Source: Dermatophagoides farinae
Lineage: Eukaryota > Arthropoda > Arachnida > Sarcoptiformes > Pyroglyphidae
Assembly: GCF_024713945.1 (NCBI RefSeq)
Contig: NC_134682.1
Span: forward strand, 4,069,001-4,133,000
Direction of reading: 5' to 3'
DNA: 64,000 bases
Shown: piece after piece, positions 50,594 through 64,000 of the stretch
Position numbering within the stretch: the first letter of the stretch is position 1
Layout of the letters: each line of letters starts with the position of its first letter
Notes under the pieces: generated by a model
The model's database searches: none
Told to the model about the DNA's origin: nothing
Seen by the model: the letters and a program-made list of their open reading frames with translations, nothing else
Translations under genes and position numbers: made by a program

Positions 50594-53500
50594 TTTAATA
50601 ATTAAAAAAAAACAAATACAATAAATGTAATCAAAATAAAATTTTTCATTTTAAAAATATAATAATAACTGTAATTTTGTTTGTTTCGAAATTTAGCATT
50701 ATCATCGAAAGCGGAAGTTTAGTAAATACCAAACCTAATGCTACAATTGTTGGCATGTCTGTTTTTGTCATCAATTAAATATTAACATATATTGTATATA
50801 TCCACATTTTTATTCCACATATCATGGTCATCATCATCATCATCATCATCGATATATCGAAAACTTTTTTCTTTTCACTATTGCCCCATAACTTGATTAT
50901 GATGATCGATGACGATTGATTGATGCATTCGGTGGTTAATCTCAATATATATTGATATATATAAATGATAAGCCATTGAAATGCCGAATGATGATTATGA
51001 TGATGATGATGATGATGATATGGACAGTATGATGATGTATTTGATGTAAATCGAACCTTCAGCTGTATCAATACACGAAAAAGTTTAATTGACGCCTGTC
51101 TATATACATATCGTTTTCATTTTATTCGATCAACAATCAATGGATCGATGATATGTCGTGTTTCTTTTGTTTTTTTTTCATTTATACGATTGGTGGTGGT
51201 GGTGGTGGTGGTCTGATCATCATCATCATCATTCTTTGGATGAAACAAAAAAAAAAAAAAGTTTCCATACACACACATGGCATGTGAATGTTTTATGGGT
51301 GTATATTATATATGTAAAAAAAAAAACATTGTCGAGACACAAAGCCAAGCAAAAAAAAAAAAGTTCAATAACAAGAAAAACATTTATTCACATTTTCAAT
51401 TTGAATGTTTTACACGCGGGCAAATTCATACATATGATGATGATGATGATACAGACAGACATAGATCATCATCACAGACATAGATTTTTAGTCATTCGAA
51501 TCGAATTGAATCGAATCGAATACATATGGACAGATATGTTACATTAATTATTATTATTATTATTATATCGATAAGTATAAGATTTCGATTATTAAAAGAT
51601 TCAAATCATGATTATCATTCATTCATTCATTCATTTCATTCATTAATTCGTTTGTTTGGTTTGATTGATCGATGAAATAATCATCATCATCCTCCCCTTG
51701 ATTGCTTATTATTATTATTAAATATCAGAAATTTTTTTTTTGTTTTGTTTTGTCTATTTCATTATCATCATCATCATCAACATCGACATCATCAGCGTGT
51801 TTCTCTCTCTCTCTTGTCATCGGGTACGAATCGATTTGAATTCGATTATACAAACCAAATCGAATTTAATCACCATCATCATCATCATCATTTGATTATC
51901 AAGGCATTATTATGAATGATGACAGATAAAATTAATTGCCTACAAATTGCCAATATAACACACAGAGGCGCGATTACTTTTGTTGTTGTTGTTGTTGTTC
52001 AATCATCATATGGCCAAAGCTTTCGATTAATGATGTAATATCTCATATATTGCTCAATGATTATATTAGTTCGTGAGTCATGGAATTTTTCATTTCATTT
52101 CATTTTTTTTTCTGTTAATCGATAAGGTCAATCTAGATCTATTGATTATTATGTATACAAATTGTAAGAATTAAACGGGGCAAAAGATGATACCATTAGG
52201 CAAATCATTGGCTTTAATTACATAATTAACAATTTCATTAATTATCACGAAAACATTTGTCATTGTCATTGTGTGTGTGTGTGTTTGTTTGTTTTCCGAA
52301 ATCAAATTCACAACTTTTGTCTGATCCATTTGTTCCGTAGTCGTGGTGTGTGTGTGTGTGTTTTTCATTCAAGGTTCCAAGAATGATGCCATTTATATAA
52401 CCGAATAATTTTTATTTTGTCTTTTCTTTTCTTCCCATCTATAATTCAATGATGAATCGTGTTATACCGAAAATGATGATGATGATGATCTTGTTGTTGT
52501 TGTTGTTTTTGTTTCTGGATCATTATTATTATCATCATCATCATCATCATTATCAATGAAAGGATGGGAATCATTTATTCATTCATTTTTTGTTTTCCAT
52601 TGTTATTATTGTATATTAGATATACAACTGATAAGTTCGAACTTGAAACAATTATATTTAGTTTTCCAATGATTTTTGAAGGTTTGGTCGTGTGTGTGTG
52701 ATGGTCAAAAAAAAAATCGACCGATGATGTTGAATTTCGCCCAAAAATTCAAGTCAAGTTGGATCAGATCGAATTGTTTCTATGGTTTTTTTCGTTGTTG
52801 GAAATTTTAATGATGATGAAACCAAAAAGGATTAATATACTCACTGTGGTGTGTGTGTGTGTGTGTGTGTAACATCATCTTCATTTTGTCATCATTATAA
52901 TAAAAATAAACACATGACATCAATTTGGCCATCAAATTCTCCTATTTTTTATTATTATTATTATTCATTAGTTGTTCTGATGATCTCAGTATTATATTCA
53001 TATGTGTGTGTGACACTTTAAAAAATAAAAATGACCAAGGTCATTATCGTTATATACATACCAATCTTTTGTTTTGTGATTCATTCATTCATTCATTCAT
53101 GAATCCATTTGATGAAGATGATGAAGATGGTGATCATCATCATCATCTTTATTGTCAACAATCATCATCATCATTGTAAAATATCTTAATTTCAATTGTA
53201 TCCCATTATCATTCAACACATCATCATAATAATATATATGAAAAAAAAATTGTAGGTGGCCACTATAGTGGAAGTGTTGCGTAAATTTTTTTTTTTTTTT
53301 TTTTGTTTAAAAATTTTCAATATATCACTTCTTTTCATCATCATCATCATCATGGTGATGAATCCATGTGGTCAAAGGAAAAAAAATCCTTTTTGTTTTC
53401 ATTCATCTCTCTCTTTATTTATGATTATAATCATATTATATTCATATATATATGAAAAGTTTTTCTTTTCGTTTATTTGTTTGTTCAGTATCAATGAATT

Positions 53501-53944
53501 GTATATACTTGAACAACAACAACAAAGAATGGATTTGATCATATACGATATATATGATATAATCATCATTCGGATATATAAGTGTGTGTGTGTGTGTGAC
53601 TTTGTTCTATATATAGTTTTTTCCATTGTCGTTTCGTTTCGTTTCATTTTAAATCCAAATACAACAAAACAATTCACATGAATGAAATATATGAACAATA
53701 ATATATGAATGATCATGATGATTATAGGTAGCTAGTATGAATCAGTTCATTTTCATCTAAAATCTTCAATGCTGTAATAATCATCATCATCATTATTATT
53801 ATTACTTCTGCTTTTAATTATTTCGATCAAATTGAAAGACCTTGATTAGAAAATAATTGTAGCACATTTCATTTCATTTAGTTTGTTCGTGTGTGTGTGT
53901 GTGGATGTTCAACACAGGTTATAGGATGTTTGCACCATGCATGA

Positions 53945-53966
53945 TGTGGTGTGGTGTGGTGTGGTG
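53945..53966. repeat. (GTGTG) pentamer repeat
   Basis: Four to five copies of a TGTGG/GGTGT pentamer in the gene desert, an unusual unit length here. Confidence 0.85.
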
Positions 53967-56900
53967 AGTTGATTTTGATCCTGGCAGTCTATTAGAAGTA
54001 TAATAATAATTACTGGTGAATAATAATAACAATAAACGGATTAAAATTGGATGGATTAATGATGTTGATGCTGATGATGAAAAAAAATGTTTTTCGCTTT
54101 TCATTTTCATTTTTTTGTTCCATAATTTGGCCTATAAATGTGCACTTACTTTTGATCATTGGCTGCTGATGAATCATTTTATTTTGTTATCAAAATTAAG
54201 GATCGTTCAATTCACAATCAATTCACACACACTCACAAAAAAAGATCCAGTTCATTTTCAATAAGTTCAGCTGTGTATGTGTGTGTGCGTAGTGTGATAA
54301 ATGTCGGAAGTTATCGATTTGCACTAAAGATTTATAATTCATTAATCCCGATACACATTGTATATATATTTAGCCTCGGGTTGTTGTTGTTTACAAATTT
54401 TTTCTTTATTGAAAACAACAAAAAACAATTATTTTTCCATCTATAATTTCAAATAATAATCGAAAATGAAATGAAATGAAATGGAAAAATCAAGATTACG
54501 ATTATAGAGATATGTGTAAATGAAAAGCAAAATTTTTTAAAAAAAAAACAATGTACTTACATGTGTGAAAATAAAAATTAAATCCATTTTTGGATCATTT
54601 AAAGTTCAAAGTTAAAAGCCGAAGAAAAAAAAATAAATCAATCCAAGTTCAAGTTCTTAAGTTGTAGAATTTTTAATGCAATTAGATTTGAATTATATCG
54701 GCTTCGTTTTTGTTTACATTAACTTTAATCTATATATTTTCATCATCATCATCGTCATCATTATTATGGTGGAAAAAAAAGTCGAGATGATTTTTGTTGA
54801 TGATCCATCCAGCCATCCATTCATCCATTAATTCATTCATTCATTAATGATTGATGTCTTTTTTGTTTTGTTTTGTTGGCGATATAATTTTCATTCAAAC
54901 ATTTGTTTTCAGCTCAGCCAGGTGTTATTCAAATAGAAAAAAAACGGGAGATTCATAATGGCCATCATCATCATCATCGTCATCATCATCATAATCATTG
55001 ACATAATGTCCACTTATGAAAAGCAGATTGAAAATGGATTGTATATGATGAATAATGGATAATGGATTCATTACATTATTGAAATAAAAAAAAAACACAT
55101 TTTCTTGATGTATTGAATTGAATTGAATTGAATTTTGAAATCAAAATTCAAATTGAATTACTGGAAAAAAAAGAGAAAAATATAATGGTAAAATGATTAC
55201 TTGTTGTTGAAATTCATATATATAGTGTATATTTACCGAAAAAAAACCTGCGGATAAATCACGAGTTATCATCATCATCATCATCATAATCATCATCATC
55301 ATCATCGTTGTCGGTCAATGGAGAAAAAATGGTTCCGTATTTAAAAAAAAAAATTGGCATTCATAACATATGCATTGCATTTTTGTTCTTTCTATTTCTT
55401 AAGGAATACAAATCACATTTTAAATGTGATTAATCGGTAAGTGATGATAATTTTTCAATTTTTCTCATTATCATCACATGGCTTAATATTTGATTATGAT
55501 TGGTGTTTGAATTTGTTGCTTTTTTTTCGCCGTCTTCATGAAAAAAAACCGAAACCAAGAAAAAAATGAAATGAAATGAAATTTCTTTGAATGAAAAAAA
55601 AAGGTTTTTTTGTTCAATTTGGTCGTGATATCCGGACAAATTATCATGTTTGTTTGTTTTTTTGTTTTCTTTTTTTGTTCTATGATAACAATTTTCACTG
55701 ACTTTCAATGATCACATTGAAGAATGATGGCAAAAAAAAAAACATTTTCAGATGAGAATCGACAATGGAAAACATTTTTTTTCTTCTTCTTGTGATTTTT
55801 CATTTTTATTCTTGTTTAACACTTTAGCGATAAATTCCATCATCATCATCAACATTTGACCTAAACGTTTTGTTTAGCGAAATGATGATGATGATGATGA
55901 TGATTGACATGATTGAAATTGGTGATTCACATTCACATACGTGAATGTCAATGCGCAAAAGAAACAATAAAAAAAAATTTCTTCATTTTCTAGTGAACAA
56001 AAAAACAAAATTTCTGACCTTTAATTTTTTTCTTGACAGCCGCCTTATAAGGGGTTATTAATCAAACGTCATCATAGTGATGATGATGGTCAATCAAATA
56101 TCATGATTTTTCTGTTGTTGTTGTTGTTGTTATTGTTGACATTCAAATCAACCAAATGGCCTTTATTATTTCAAAACTTTGCTACCGTTGATGATTGATG
56201 AACCAAAACAGATGCACCAATCGTTTTTTTGTTTTGTTTTGATGATCAAGTTCATCATCCATCAAATATTTCAATCAAAGTGGATTAATCTTTGGATGAT
56301 GAGATTAATTATTGATTTTTTTTTTGTTTCGAATAATCTATTCCATTGTTGTGTGTGTGTGTATATATTACCCAGTAGCCAGGATAGATCATCTGTTTTG
56401 TTTTTAATCATCAATCTGATCGTGATCAAATGACTGAATTTGATATGATAAATCATCATCATTTTTTTTCATAAAATGAAATGGATATCATCATTATCAT
56501 CGGATCATATGGATGGTGGTCTATACACAACAACAACAACAAAAAAAAATGTCAAGATCAAAAATGAACGGGGCTATAAATACAAAAAAAAAATCAGCAA
56601 AAAAAAAAGAAAATGAAAACAAAAAAAAATCAAAAATCATCACGTTGATTGTTCAATAAAAATTGACATGTTTTTCTTTCAATAAATGGACAGCTTGAAA
56701 ACTTTGGCTTACCTGTGTGTTTGATCATTTGAAACAATTGTCTTCATCAAGTTGGTTTAGCTTTTTTTTTGTTTCTTCGTTACCATAAGTGATGATATGA
56801 TATATCCATTCAGTGAAAAAAAAATGGAAAAACAAACAAAAAAAAAAAATAAACGAATGGATTACTGTTGTGTTGAAACATCATCATTGTTCCAAATTTA

Positions 56901-58134
56901 AATTTAAATTTTTTTTTCAAACAAACAAAAAAAAAGAAATTTAAATCCTTAACCACACACATATAGAGATAGGATTAAACACGATTTTAATTGGCCACGA
57001 ATATGAATGTATGATTCGGAATTTGGTAAATTCGAATGAATAAATGAATGAATGGATGGATGAATCATGTCATCGACTATTGTGACTTATTGTTTATATC
57101 ACTCATTTTGTTTTGTTTTTTTTTAGGGGAATTCTTCATTTGAAGGTCATTGTGGGCTGTTTAAATTTTTCAAAGATAAATTCATTTATTGTTTTTCTTT
57201 AATAGAACAACAAAAAAAAATTCAACGCATGTTCTGAAGTCTTCATTTAAAGTTTAAATTTTGATTTTTTTCTGTCATCGTCTGTTGTCGTTTGTTGTTG
57301 TTGTCGCTTGTTGTTGTTGAGATTCAAAAATTGATCGCTTGATCGATCGATTGATGGTGGCAAAGAAGTAGAAAAAAAAATAAAATACAATCTGTCAATC
57401 CTGCCGCCAAAAAAAAAGGTCGTTATTGTCTTATTGAATCATCATCATCATATTTGTTGTTGTTGAAACGATCACATCAATTTATTTGGTCGCTGCCGGT
57501 GTGTGTGTGTGTTTAATGTTTAAGAATTGATTCTGTCATATTTTTTTTTTCATACTGACTATATTTCTATTTCCACACAAATGTGTGTTCATTATCGAAA
57601 GTAAAAATAAAACCACATGTGAATCATTATTTTTTCAAAAAAAAAAAAAAAAAAAACTTAAGGAATTTCGTCACCATTCAAAAATTGAATTGAAAAAGTG
57701 GAATTTTTTTTTTTTTAGATTGAAATCTCAATTATGATGATGATGACAAAGTTTTTTATTTTTATTTTATTTTTATATTTTATTTTCGAAAGTAAATTGT
57801 CAATCAATCAATCAATCAAAAACACACACACAATCAAATTGTGATTGGACTAGATGAGTAGATATAGTGTGACCAAATTCGAACATTATTGTGTGGCATA
57901 TTGATCATTTTGATGATAATGATTTTTATTTGATTTGTTCATCATCATCATCATCATTTCATCGCTTAGACAGAAAGATTTTTTTTTTTTTTGGTATTTA
58001 CTTAACCTTTGATTATTATTGGCCATCAATTATTTCAAATTGACTGTATGTGTGTGTGTGTGTTTTTACTTTATTGAAACATCTATATTGATCGAACGAT
58101 TATTTGTTCATTTCTAATTTTCATTGTTCAATCA

Positions 58135-58163
<29 letters not shown>
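58135..58163. repeat. (AC)n microsatellite
   Basis: 14 AC units in the gene desert. Confidence 0.9.
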
Positions 58164-58165
<2 letters not shown>

Positions 58166-59020
58166 AACATCTTTTTCATAATATTCAATGTCATCAAATG
58201 AAATGATTATTATTATTATTTGATTTCAATAGATCGATCAAATTGAACATTGGAATCATATGTATCATCGCACTATTAAATTTTTTTTTATTTTTTACAT
58301 CATCATTCAATGATGATAATCGTAATCCAAATGGAACGAATTCAATGATTCTGTAAGTGTTTTATTTTGTTGAATTTCTTTAAAAAAACTGAAACTAAAA
58401 TAAATTCTTTTTTTTTGTTTTTAGCCAAAAAAAACATGATGAAACGATTTTTTTCGTTTTTGTTTTCGTTTTATTTTTGAAGGATGTTATCCATTCATCC
58501 ATGATGATGATTATGATTATGGTCGTGCGTGACATCATCCGTGTTGTGATATATCGATCATGTTCGAATTATAAATTTTTTTCTTGTTTGATTATGATGA
58601 TGATGATGATGAACAGAAAAGAAACATGATTAGAATACAATGGCTGTGTTTGTGTGTGGACCAAATAGCGTCAAATCCTTGATTGAATGACCGAATGAAA
58701 TAACAACAAAACAACAACAACAACAACAAAAAATGAAAATCGGTTCAAAGATTAAGTCATCGAATAAAAGAAAAAAAAACGTTTACATTGAAAAAATATT
58801 TGAGGAAACAACAACAATCGATCGTGATTGATTTTTTTTATTATACTTTTTTTTGCTTAAATTTAAATTTGATCTTGGTCTATGACAAACAAACAAAATA
58901 ACCGAATCTTTGATTTTGTTTTTTACTTTTTGACAGAACTTTTAAGCAACAACAACAAAACTTTTTTTTCGAAATTCATTTCTGATGATCTGTTTGGCAC
59001 GACCAAGATGATGATGACGG

Positions 59021-59040
59021 CGACGACGACGACGACGACG
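59021..59040. repeat. (CGA)n microsatellite
   Basis: About 6-7 CGA triplets, CpG-containing and so unusual in this AT-rich block. Confidence 0.85.
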
Positions 59041-60108
59041 AAAATTTGTCCATCAATCGAAGATGGTTAAATAATTTATTCAAATCTTTGTCATTGGTGA
59101 TGGTGGTTCTCAACTAATCTCTGGTTAGTAGTGATTTTCTTTTTTTTCTGTTACAAATTCAAAAATATTAACGTGATCTACTTATATAGTGGTATATATG
59201 CTAAATCCTGAATCCTGAAATGAAATTCCCAATGATCAAAAGGATTGTCACCCATTGTGTAAAAAAAAATCCCTGTTGAATATTTAATCAATTCCTTTTT
59301 GGCCACACATCAGAATCAAGATCACAAATGACATATGAATAAAATTATTTGTCAAACAACAATGATCCAACAAAAAAAATTTTCAACAAAGAGCATGTAA
59401 AATCAAAAAAAAACAAAAAAAAGAAGAAAAATTGGAACGAAAACGCTGATAAACTTAACGAGTGACTAAAAAAAAATGGGATGTTCATCCACAACAATAA
59501 TAATAATGAAAAATACATGCACAGGGGGCCAGTTCCAATAGCCATCTTGGAACAGCAGTAATACAACAACAGCTAAAACAACTGTCTATCTGGTCTTGTA
59601 ACAACAACAAGCCTTACTCACTTTGATTTGAGTGACTGGCCAACAACTTGTTACACACACATACACACCAAGCTGTTTGTCTCTATATGATTATGATCAT
59701 CATCATCTTCACATCTTCGACGATCATATATAAATAATGGTTTCAACTATTGAATGGACCAAAAAGAAAATAATCATTATTTTGGATCAAAAGTGTTCTT
59801 CTGAAAAGAAAAATCATTCAAATAAGTGAAAAAAAATCAACAACAAACATCGACATACGAAATTTTTTTTTATTATTTGTCTTTTGTGTTTATTTATAAG
59901 TGTTCATCATATCCGTAACGTCCCGTATATTCATATTTATTCGGTTTGCTGTGTCCATCCACCCATCTACCATCATTCTGGTTTCTTCTTCTTTTTTTTT
60001 GTCGAATCAAAACTTGAATGAATTAATCTACTAATTGATTAATTAAAGTTCCGGTTTTTTCTTCTTCCTGGTTAACCCATCAAACGAATTAGTTCAAGCC
60101 ATAAAAAA

Positions 60109-62853
60109 ATGGGCGGAAATCATCTACTGTTATTAGGTAAGTCTATCAAATGTCTGACGAAAAAAAAAATTGATTATCATATCCTGTCTGATTGCTTGTT
60201 ATGTTGAATGAATGGTGATTTTTTTCATTTCCAAATACATTCATCATCATCATCGACAACAACAATAATGATAATAATCACAGAATGATGATTAAAAACG
60301 ATGATGATGATTATATATCATCAGACATATAAATAGCAAAGCAATAAAAAAAAACATTAAGTACAACAGTAGGTCCTGTCGTTTATTGACTGATGATAAT
60401 AATGTTGAAAATATTAGTTCTACTTTTAGATTTTTTTTCATTTTCATTTTTTTTGAAAAGCTAGCCAGATTTCAAATTTGCAAACTACTCTTATTTATTA
60501 TTCATCAAAATTTTTAAAGAGCTTATAATTGTTTTTTTTCTTGTTCCTGTCTTTCCATGTTAACACACACACACACTCGCTGTCTACAAGTCAATTTATT
60601 CATTCATTCATTAAAAAAAAATATTGATTCATCATCCTTTTTTTATATATTTTATATATAATAAGTTTAGTTTTTTTCCGGAATGTTTGAAAAAAAATAA
60701 TAACATTACCACCAGCCACATACGCAAACGCAAAATCTCTAAATGATTGATTGTTTCATTCATTAATTTTACATTGATATTTTTTTTTTGATTCAATATA
60801 TTTCATTTTTGTTTTGTTTTGTTTTTTTTGTTGTCTGATTGATCCTACTTATTTTTTTTAGCCATTTTGCTGCCAGCAATAGTAACGAGCTTAGCCCCTC
60901 AAACACCATCATCATCATCATCATCAGGTGTTCGATTGAATCGAATCTTATTACGACGTACATCACGTACAGCCATACCGATGCGTATTAGTTCATCACC
61001 TCGACAAAGATTCTCTCGATATATACAAGAACAACAACAACAGCAACAATTGGAATCACCGCAGGATGTTCAACAACAACCGCAACAACAACAAGATGAT
61101 GATAATGATATTGATTCAGAATTGGAATTCCTTATGAATGCATTTCAGCAGCAGCAACAACAACAACAACAGGAACAACAGCAAGAGCAACAACAACAAG
61201 AACAGCAACCAATATCTATGATGATGAATGGCAATGGCGGTGGTGGTGGATCAGTTCCGGCTTCTGCTATGTATACAACACTTCCATATGGTGGTTATTC
61301 ACCTGCTGCTGGGTCAGCTTCGCCAACTTCAACGCCTCGAACCGTACAACAGAAAGGTAAATGGATAAAATTGATTATGCAAACAAAAAATCCTATAAAA
61401 TTTGATTATTTTAGAAGAGGATATACCACGTCGTTCACAACCGGCTGGATTGGCTGCCGCTGGTGTTGAAATAGATTTATCACAAAAATTCATGCCACAA
61501 ATGCGTGAAGTTGATCAATCATATGGTGCTGGTAATGGTGGTCAACAAAATGGTGCTTCAATGGGATATAGCACAAGAGGTTATAAAAATGGTGGAGGTA
61601 ATGGTGGCAGCAGCCATGATGATTATGATATGGGTTTTGATAACAGTATCGATATGATGGATATGATGAAAAATTCGATCCGTGGTGAACCGGGTAAAGA
61701 TTATCCTATTCTAGCAGATATTCCTATTACACGATTCAAATGTTCAGATCATGAATCGCCAGGTTATTATGCTGATGTTGAAACACAATGTCAAGTTTTT
61801 CACATCTGTCAAGCGGATGGCCGTCATAATTCATTCCTTTGTCCAAATGGTACCATTTTTTCACAACGTCATTTTGTATGCGTTTGGTGGTATGAATTTG
61901 ATTGTATGGATTCAGCGGCTTATTTTGGATTGAATGCTGAATTGTATAAAGAAGTTGAAGCAATCGTAGAATCAATGCCAAGCGGCCCAGCTAATGGAGG
62001 TGGATTTGCAGCTGGTAGTGCTGGACCAATCACCGGTGGTAGTGTACCAAGTTATGGTAATGGTGGTGTTACTCAATCCCCGAAACAATCTATGTATCAG
62101 CAACAACAAATGGCTGATGATTTTACTGTTGAAATGGGTCCAATGACAACAACATCTCCAATGTATTATTCTGGTAATGGTCAACGATCAAAACCATCAG
62201 CTATTCAAAACTATGGATATAGCAATGGCAAAAATGGTAACGGAAATGGCCAACGACCAAAACTAACCTCAAGATATGAACCATCATATGGTAGTGGTGG
62301 TAGCTCACCAATGTCTGTGACACCTAGTCCAATCGGTCAAGAAACCTATGAAACAACGCCTTACAATTTGGATGCTGCATTAGGCGAAGAAATTCATTCG
62401 GAAACACCATTAATCGAATCATTACCATTGACAACTATATTACCACATGTGGAAAAAGTCGTAGATATGGCCATTGCTAGCCGAAAAACAGCTTCAACTA
62501 AATCAGCATATTATGGTTCAAATAATGGTTTCGGAGGTAAAAAGTAAGTAGTCGACTATTTCGAATGACAATTTAACATCCAATTTAATTTGATTTGATT
62601 TTTTTCATCTAGATTAAATGGTGGTTCGAGACCATCATATGGTAGTATAAAAGGTGGTAGCAATAATGGTAAATCGAATAATGGCGGCGGTAGTGTACCA
62701 TCAACATATGGAATGGCAAATGGAAGTTCATCACCATCGACATCATCATCACCATCACCACCATTATCACCAGCATCAACGGTAGCAGCACGAAAGAATG
62801 GTGGATTTAAACCACAACAACAATATCAACCATCATATGGAACAAAAATTTAA
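60109..62853 (+). CDS. Secreted one-domain chitin-binding protein (CPAP1-like cuticle protein)
   Basis: Extracellular protein expected to bind chitin in cuticle. Exons are 60109-60136, 60862-61356, 61415-62543 and 62613-62853, giving 630 residues. Exon 1 plus the start of exon 2 build a signal peptide, MGGNHLLLLAILLPAIVTSLA, with cleavage likely after Ala 21. A signal peptide split by a long (725 base) first intron is common for arthropod cuticle genes. One type-2 chitin-binding (CBM14) domain lies at residues 284-338: RFKCSDHESPGYYADVETQC, VFHICQADGR, FLCPNGTIFSQ, then VCVWWYEFDC, so all six Cys are present. Flanks are Gln-rich before it and Gly/Ser/Asn/Tyr-rich after, with repeated PSYGSG/PSYG motifs. 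A single domain in long low-complexity arms fits the CPAP1 group. Confidence 0.9.
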
Positions 62854-64000
62854 AATCAAAAAAAAAATGAAATATTTTATTTGATTTGATTAAATGGTAA
62901 TGGGTGGATGGATTACAATGTTTTTGTTGTGTTTTTTTTTCAATTATCAAATTTTCTCATTATTTTTTCTGTTTTGTTTTCTTTAAATCGTATTCACTTT
63001 TATATTTCGCCCACCCCACAATGTATGTATTGGGGGGGGGGGGTAGCCACCATCAATTATTGAATATCATGTGTATAAATTATGATTGATGAATGAATAA
63101 TGAACTTGTTATTGACATTCAATGTTTTTTGTTTTGTTTTGTTTCGTTTCATTCATTTTTTTACTCTTCAATCCCAGTTTTTTCTATTTCTCTCAATTTT
63201 TTTTTTTCATTCAAATAATAACATTGATAATGAACGTAAGCTTATCTTTTATTTTATTTTATTTTTTTTTGATCCACAAGTTTCATCGATTTGGTATATA
63301 TTCATCAAGTGGGTTGATGGGTGTGTGCGTTTGAATGTAATGAAATTGGCTTTATTGACATTATTTTTTTTATATAATGATGAAAAAATGATGCTGAATA
63401 ATAAATTTGAAATTGATATCGATCGATCGATCAATCAATCAATCAATATATTGATCAAGATTTGGTTCGTTGAATGAATTTTTTTTTATTGCTGTTGCTG
63501 CTGCTGCTGCTGCACCTTCATGTTGTTCTTCTAATCATCATGTTGATATAGCCGCAATTTTTTCATCATATTCGATGCATAAAAAGGATTAATGTGGATG
63601 GATAAAAAACCAAGAAATCGAGAAAATTGGAGAACTTTTTTTCATTTTTTTTTCATATATGCAAATTGATTGGCATCAAACCTCAAATCAAATCATTAAC
63701 ACCTTGTAAAAGTGATGAGTGATGATGGTTTAGTGTTTTGTTTTCATTTTTGTGTTGTTTTTTCTTTTCAAAAAAAAAAAAAAAAAAAAAAATTTTCGCC
63801 CACATGTCTTTCATTTTTATCGTAATTCACACTCGCACACACAATATTTCCAGAAAATATTATTTCCGGTTGTCATTTTCATGGTAATCATTTTGATTAT
63901 CACGATAATATAGGCTGCATCTGAATAGTCATTCATTTTATAAACAAGACTAAAATTGAACTCGTGAAACCTTGAGTGAACTGAACATTTATTTTTATGA
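62854..64000. other. 3' flank of the chitin-binding gene to window end
   Basis: AT-rich, with a 12-base poly-G (63032-63043), a GCT run near 63491 and a 23-base poly-A (63770-63792). No exon is supported. Confidence 0.55.
63032..63043. repeat. Poly-G tract
   Basis: Twelve consecutive G in very AT-rich DNA, in the likely 3' flank of the chitin-binding gene. Confidence 0.95.

Larger units (their letters stand above)
50594..60108. other. 9.5 kb gene desert of microsatellites
   Basis: No frame beyond simple-repeat translation is seen on either strand. The interval holds dozens of CAT/ATG arrays, TG/CA tracts, CAA/TTG arrays, a GGTGT pentamer run (53945-53966), ACG run (59021-59040), CA run (58135-58163) and poly-A/T. 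Short stretches with lower repeat content occur near 52080-52260, 55440-55720 and 59500-59640. The right end should contain the promoter of the chitin-binding gene. No tRNA, transposon or conserved exon was recognised. Confidence 0.6.

Noticed and set aside
53256-53681. 141-residue frame in the gene desert
   Set aside because: Phe/Ile runs from poly-T and a CA/TG tract. No motif, and no splice partners.
63100-63477. 125-residue frame after the chitin-binding gene
   Set aside because: Phe-rich chance frame in the 3' flank of the preceding gene.

Overview
The window is nuclear DNA from an arthropod, and the closest fit is an astigmatid mite of the Dermatophagoides type. That placement is an inference. 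It rests on very AT-rich DNA, compact genes with mostly 50-100 base GT-AG introns, dense CAT/ATG, CAA, CA and poly-T microsatellites, a chitin-binding cuticle-type protein, a reeler-type defence protein and a gooseberry-like Pax3/7 gene. No taxonomic search was possible. No transposon, virus-derived element, CRISPR array, rRNA or tRNA was recognised.

Layout, left to right. 1-7.3 kb is gene dense: the 3' end of a Pelle/IRAK4-like kinase (+), cyclin H (-), a reeler-domain secreted protein (+), farnesyl diphosphate synthase (+) and the ER protein Asterix/WDR83OS (-). From 7.6 to 15.0 kb lies one large minus-strand Pax3/7 gene with long introns. Then come 4.8 kb of gene-free repeats, a small membrane protein gene (-) and, divergently, a MYT1-type cell-cycle kinase (+). 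After 3.3 kb without a gene there is a kinesin-13 (+). 30.3-34.3 kb holds two minus-strand genes: an EF-hand protein with a PPP-phosphatase domain that has lost its metal ligands, and an unrecognised coiled-coil protein. 35.2-37.6 kb holds two tandem plus-strand genes for secreted proteins. Their six cysteines have identical spacing, and I do not recognise the family. 40.0-45.9 kb is DOT1L (H3K79 methyltransferase). 47.0-48.7 kb is a single-exon RING-BRCT (BRCA1/BARD1-like) protein with a seven-unit 15-residue repeat carrying IQTD/VQTD motifs. 49.0-50.6 kb holds a 65-residue membrane protein followed, one codon after its stop and in the same frame, by UBXN6/UBXD1. A 9.5 kb gene desert of microsatellites follows, then a one-domain chitin-binding (CPAP1-like) cuticle protein at 60.1-62.9 kb.

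Several genes share cell-cycle and chromatin themes: cyclin H (CAK/TFIIH), MYT1, kinesin-13, DOT1L and the BRCA1/BARD1-like protein. I see no operon-like logic apart from the membrane-protein/UBXN6 pair. All gene models are hand-spliced from reading frame, splice-site consensus and family knowledge, with no transcript data.

Most worth following up: the tandem six-cysteine secreted pair; the IQTD array in the RING-BRCT protein; the in-frame membrane-ORF/UBXN6 arrangement; the degenerate phosphatase with an apparent frame break; and a possible alternative first exon of the Pax gene.
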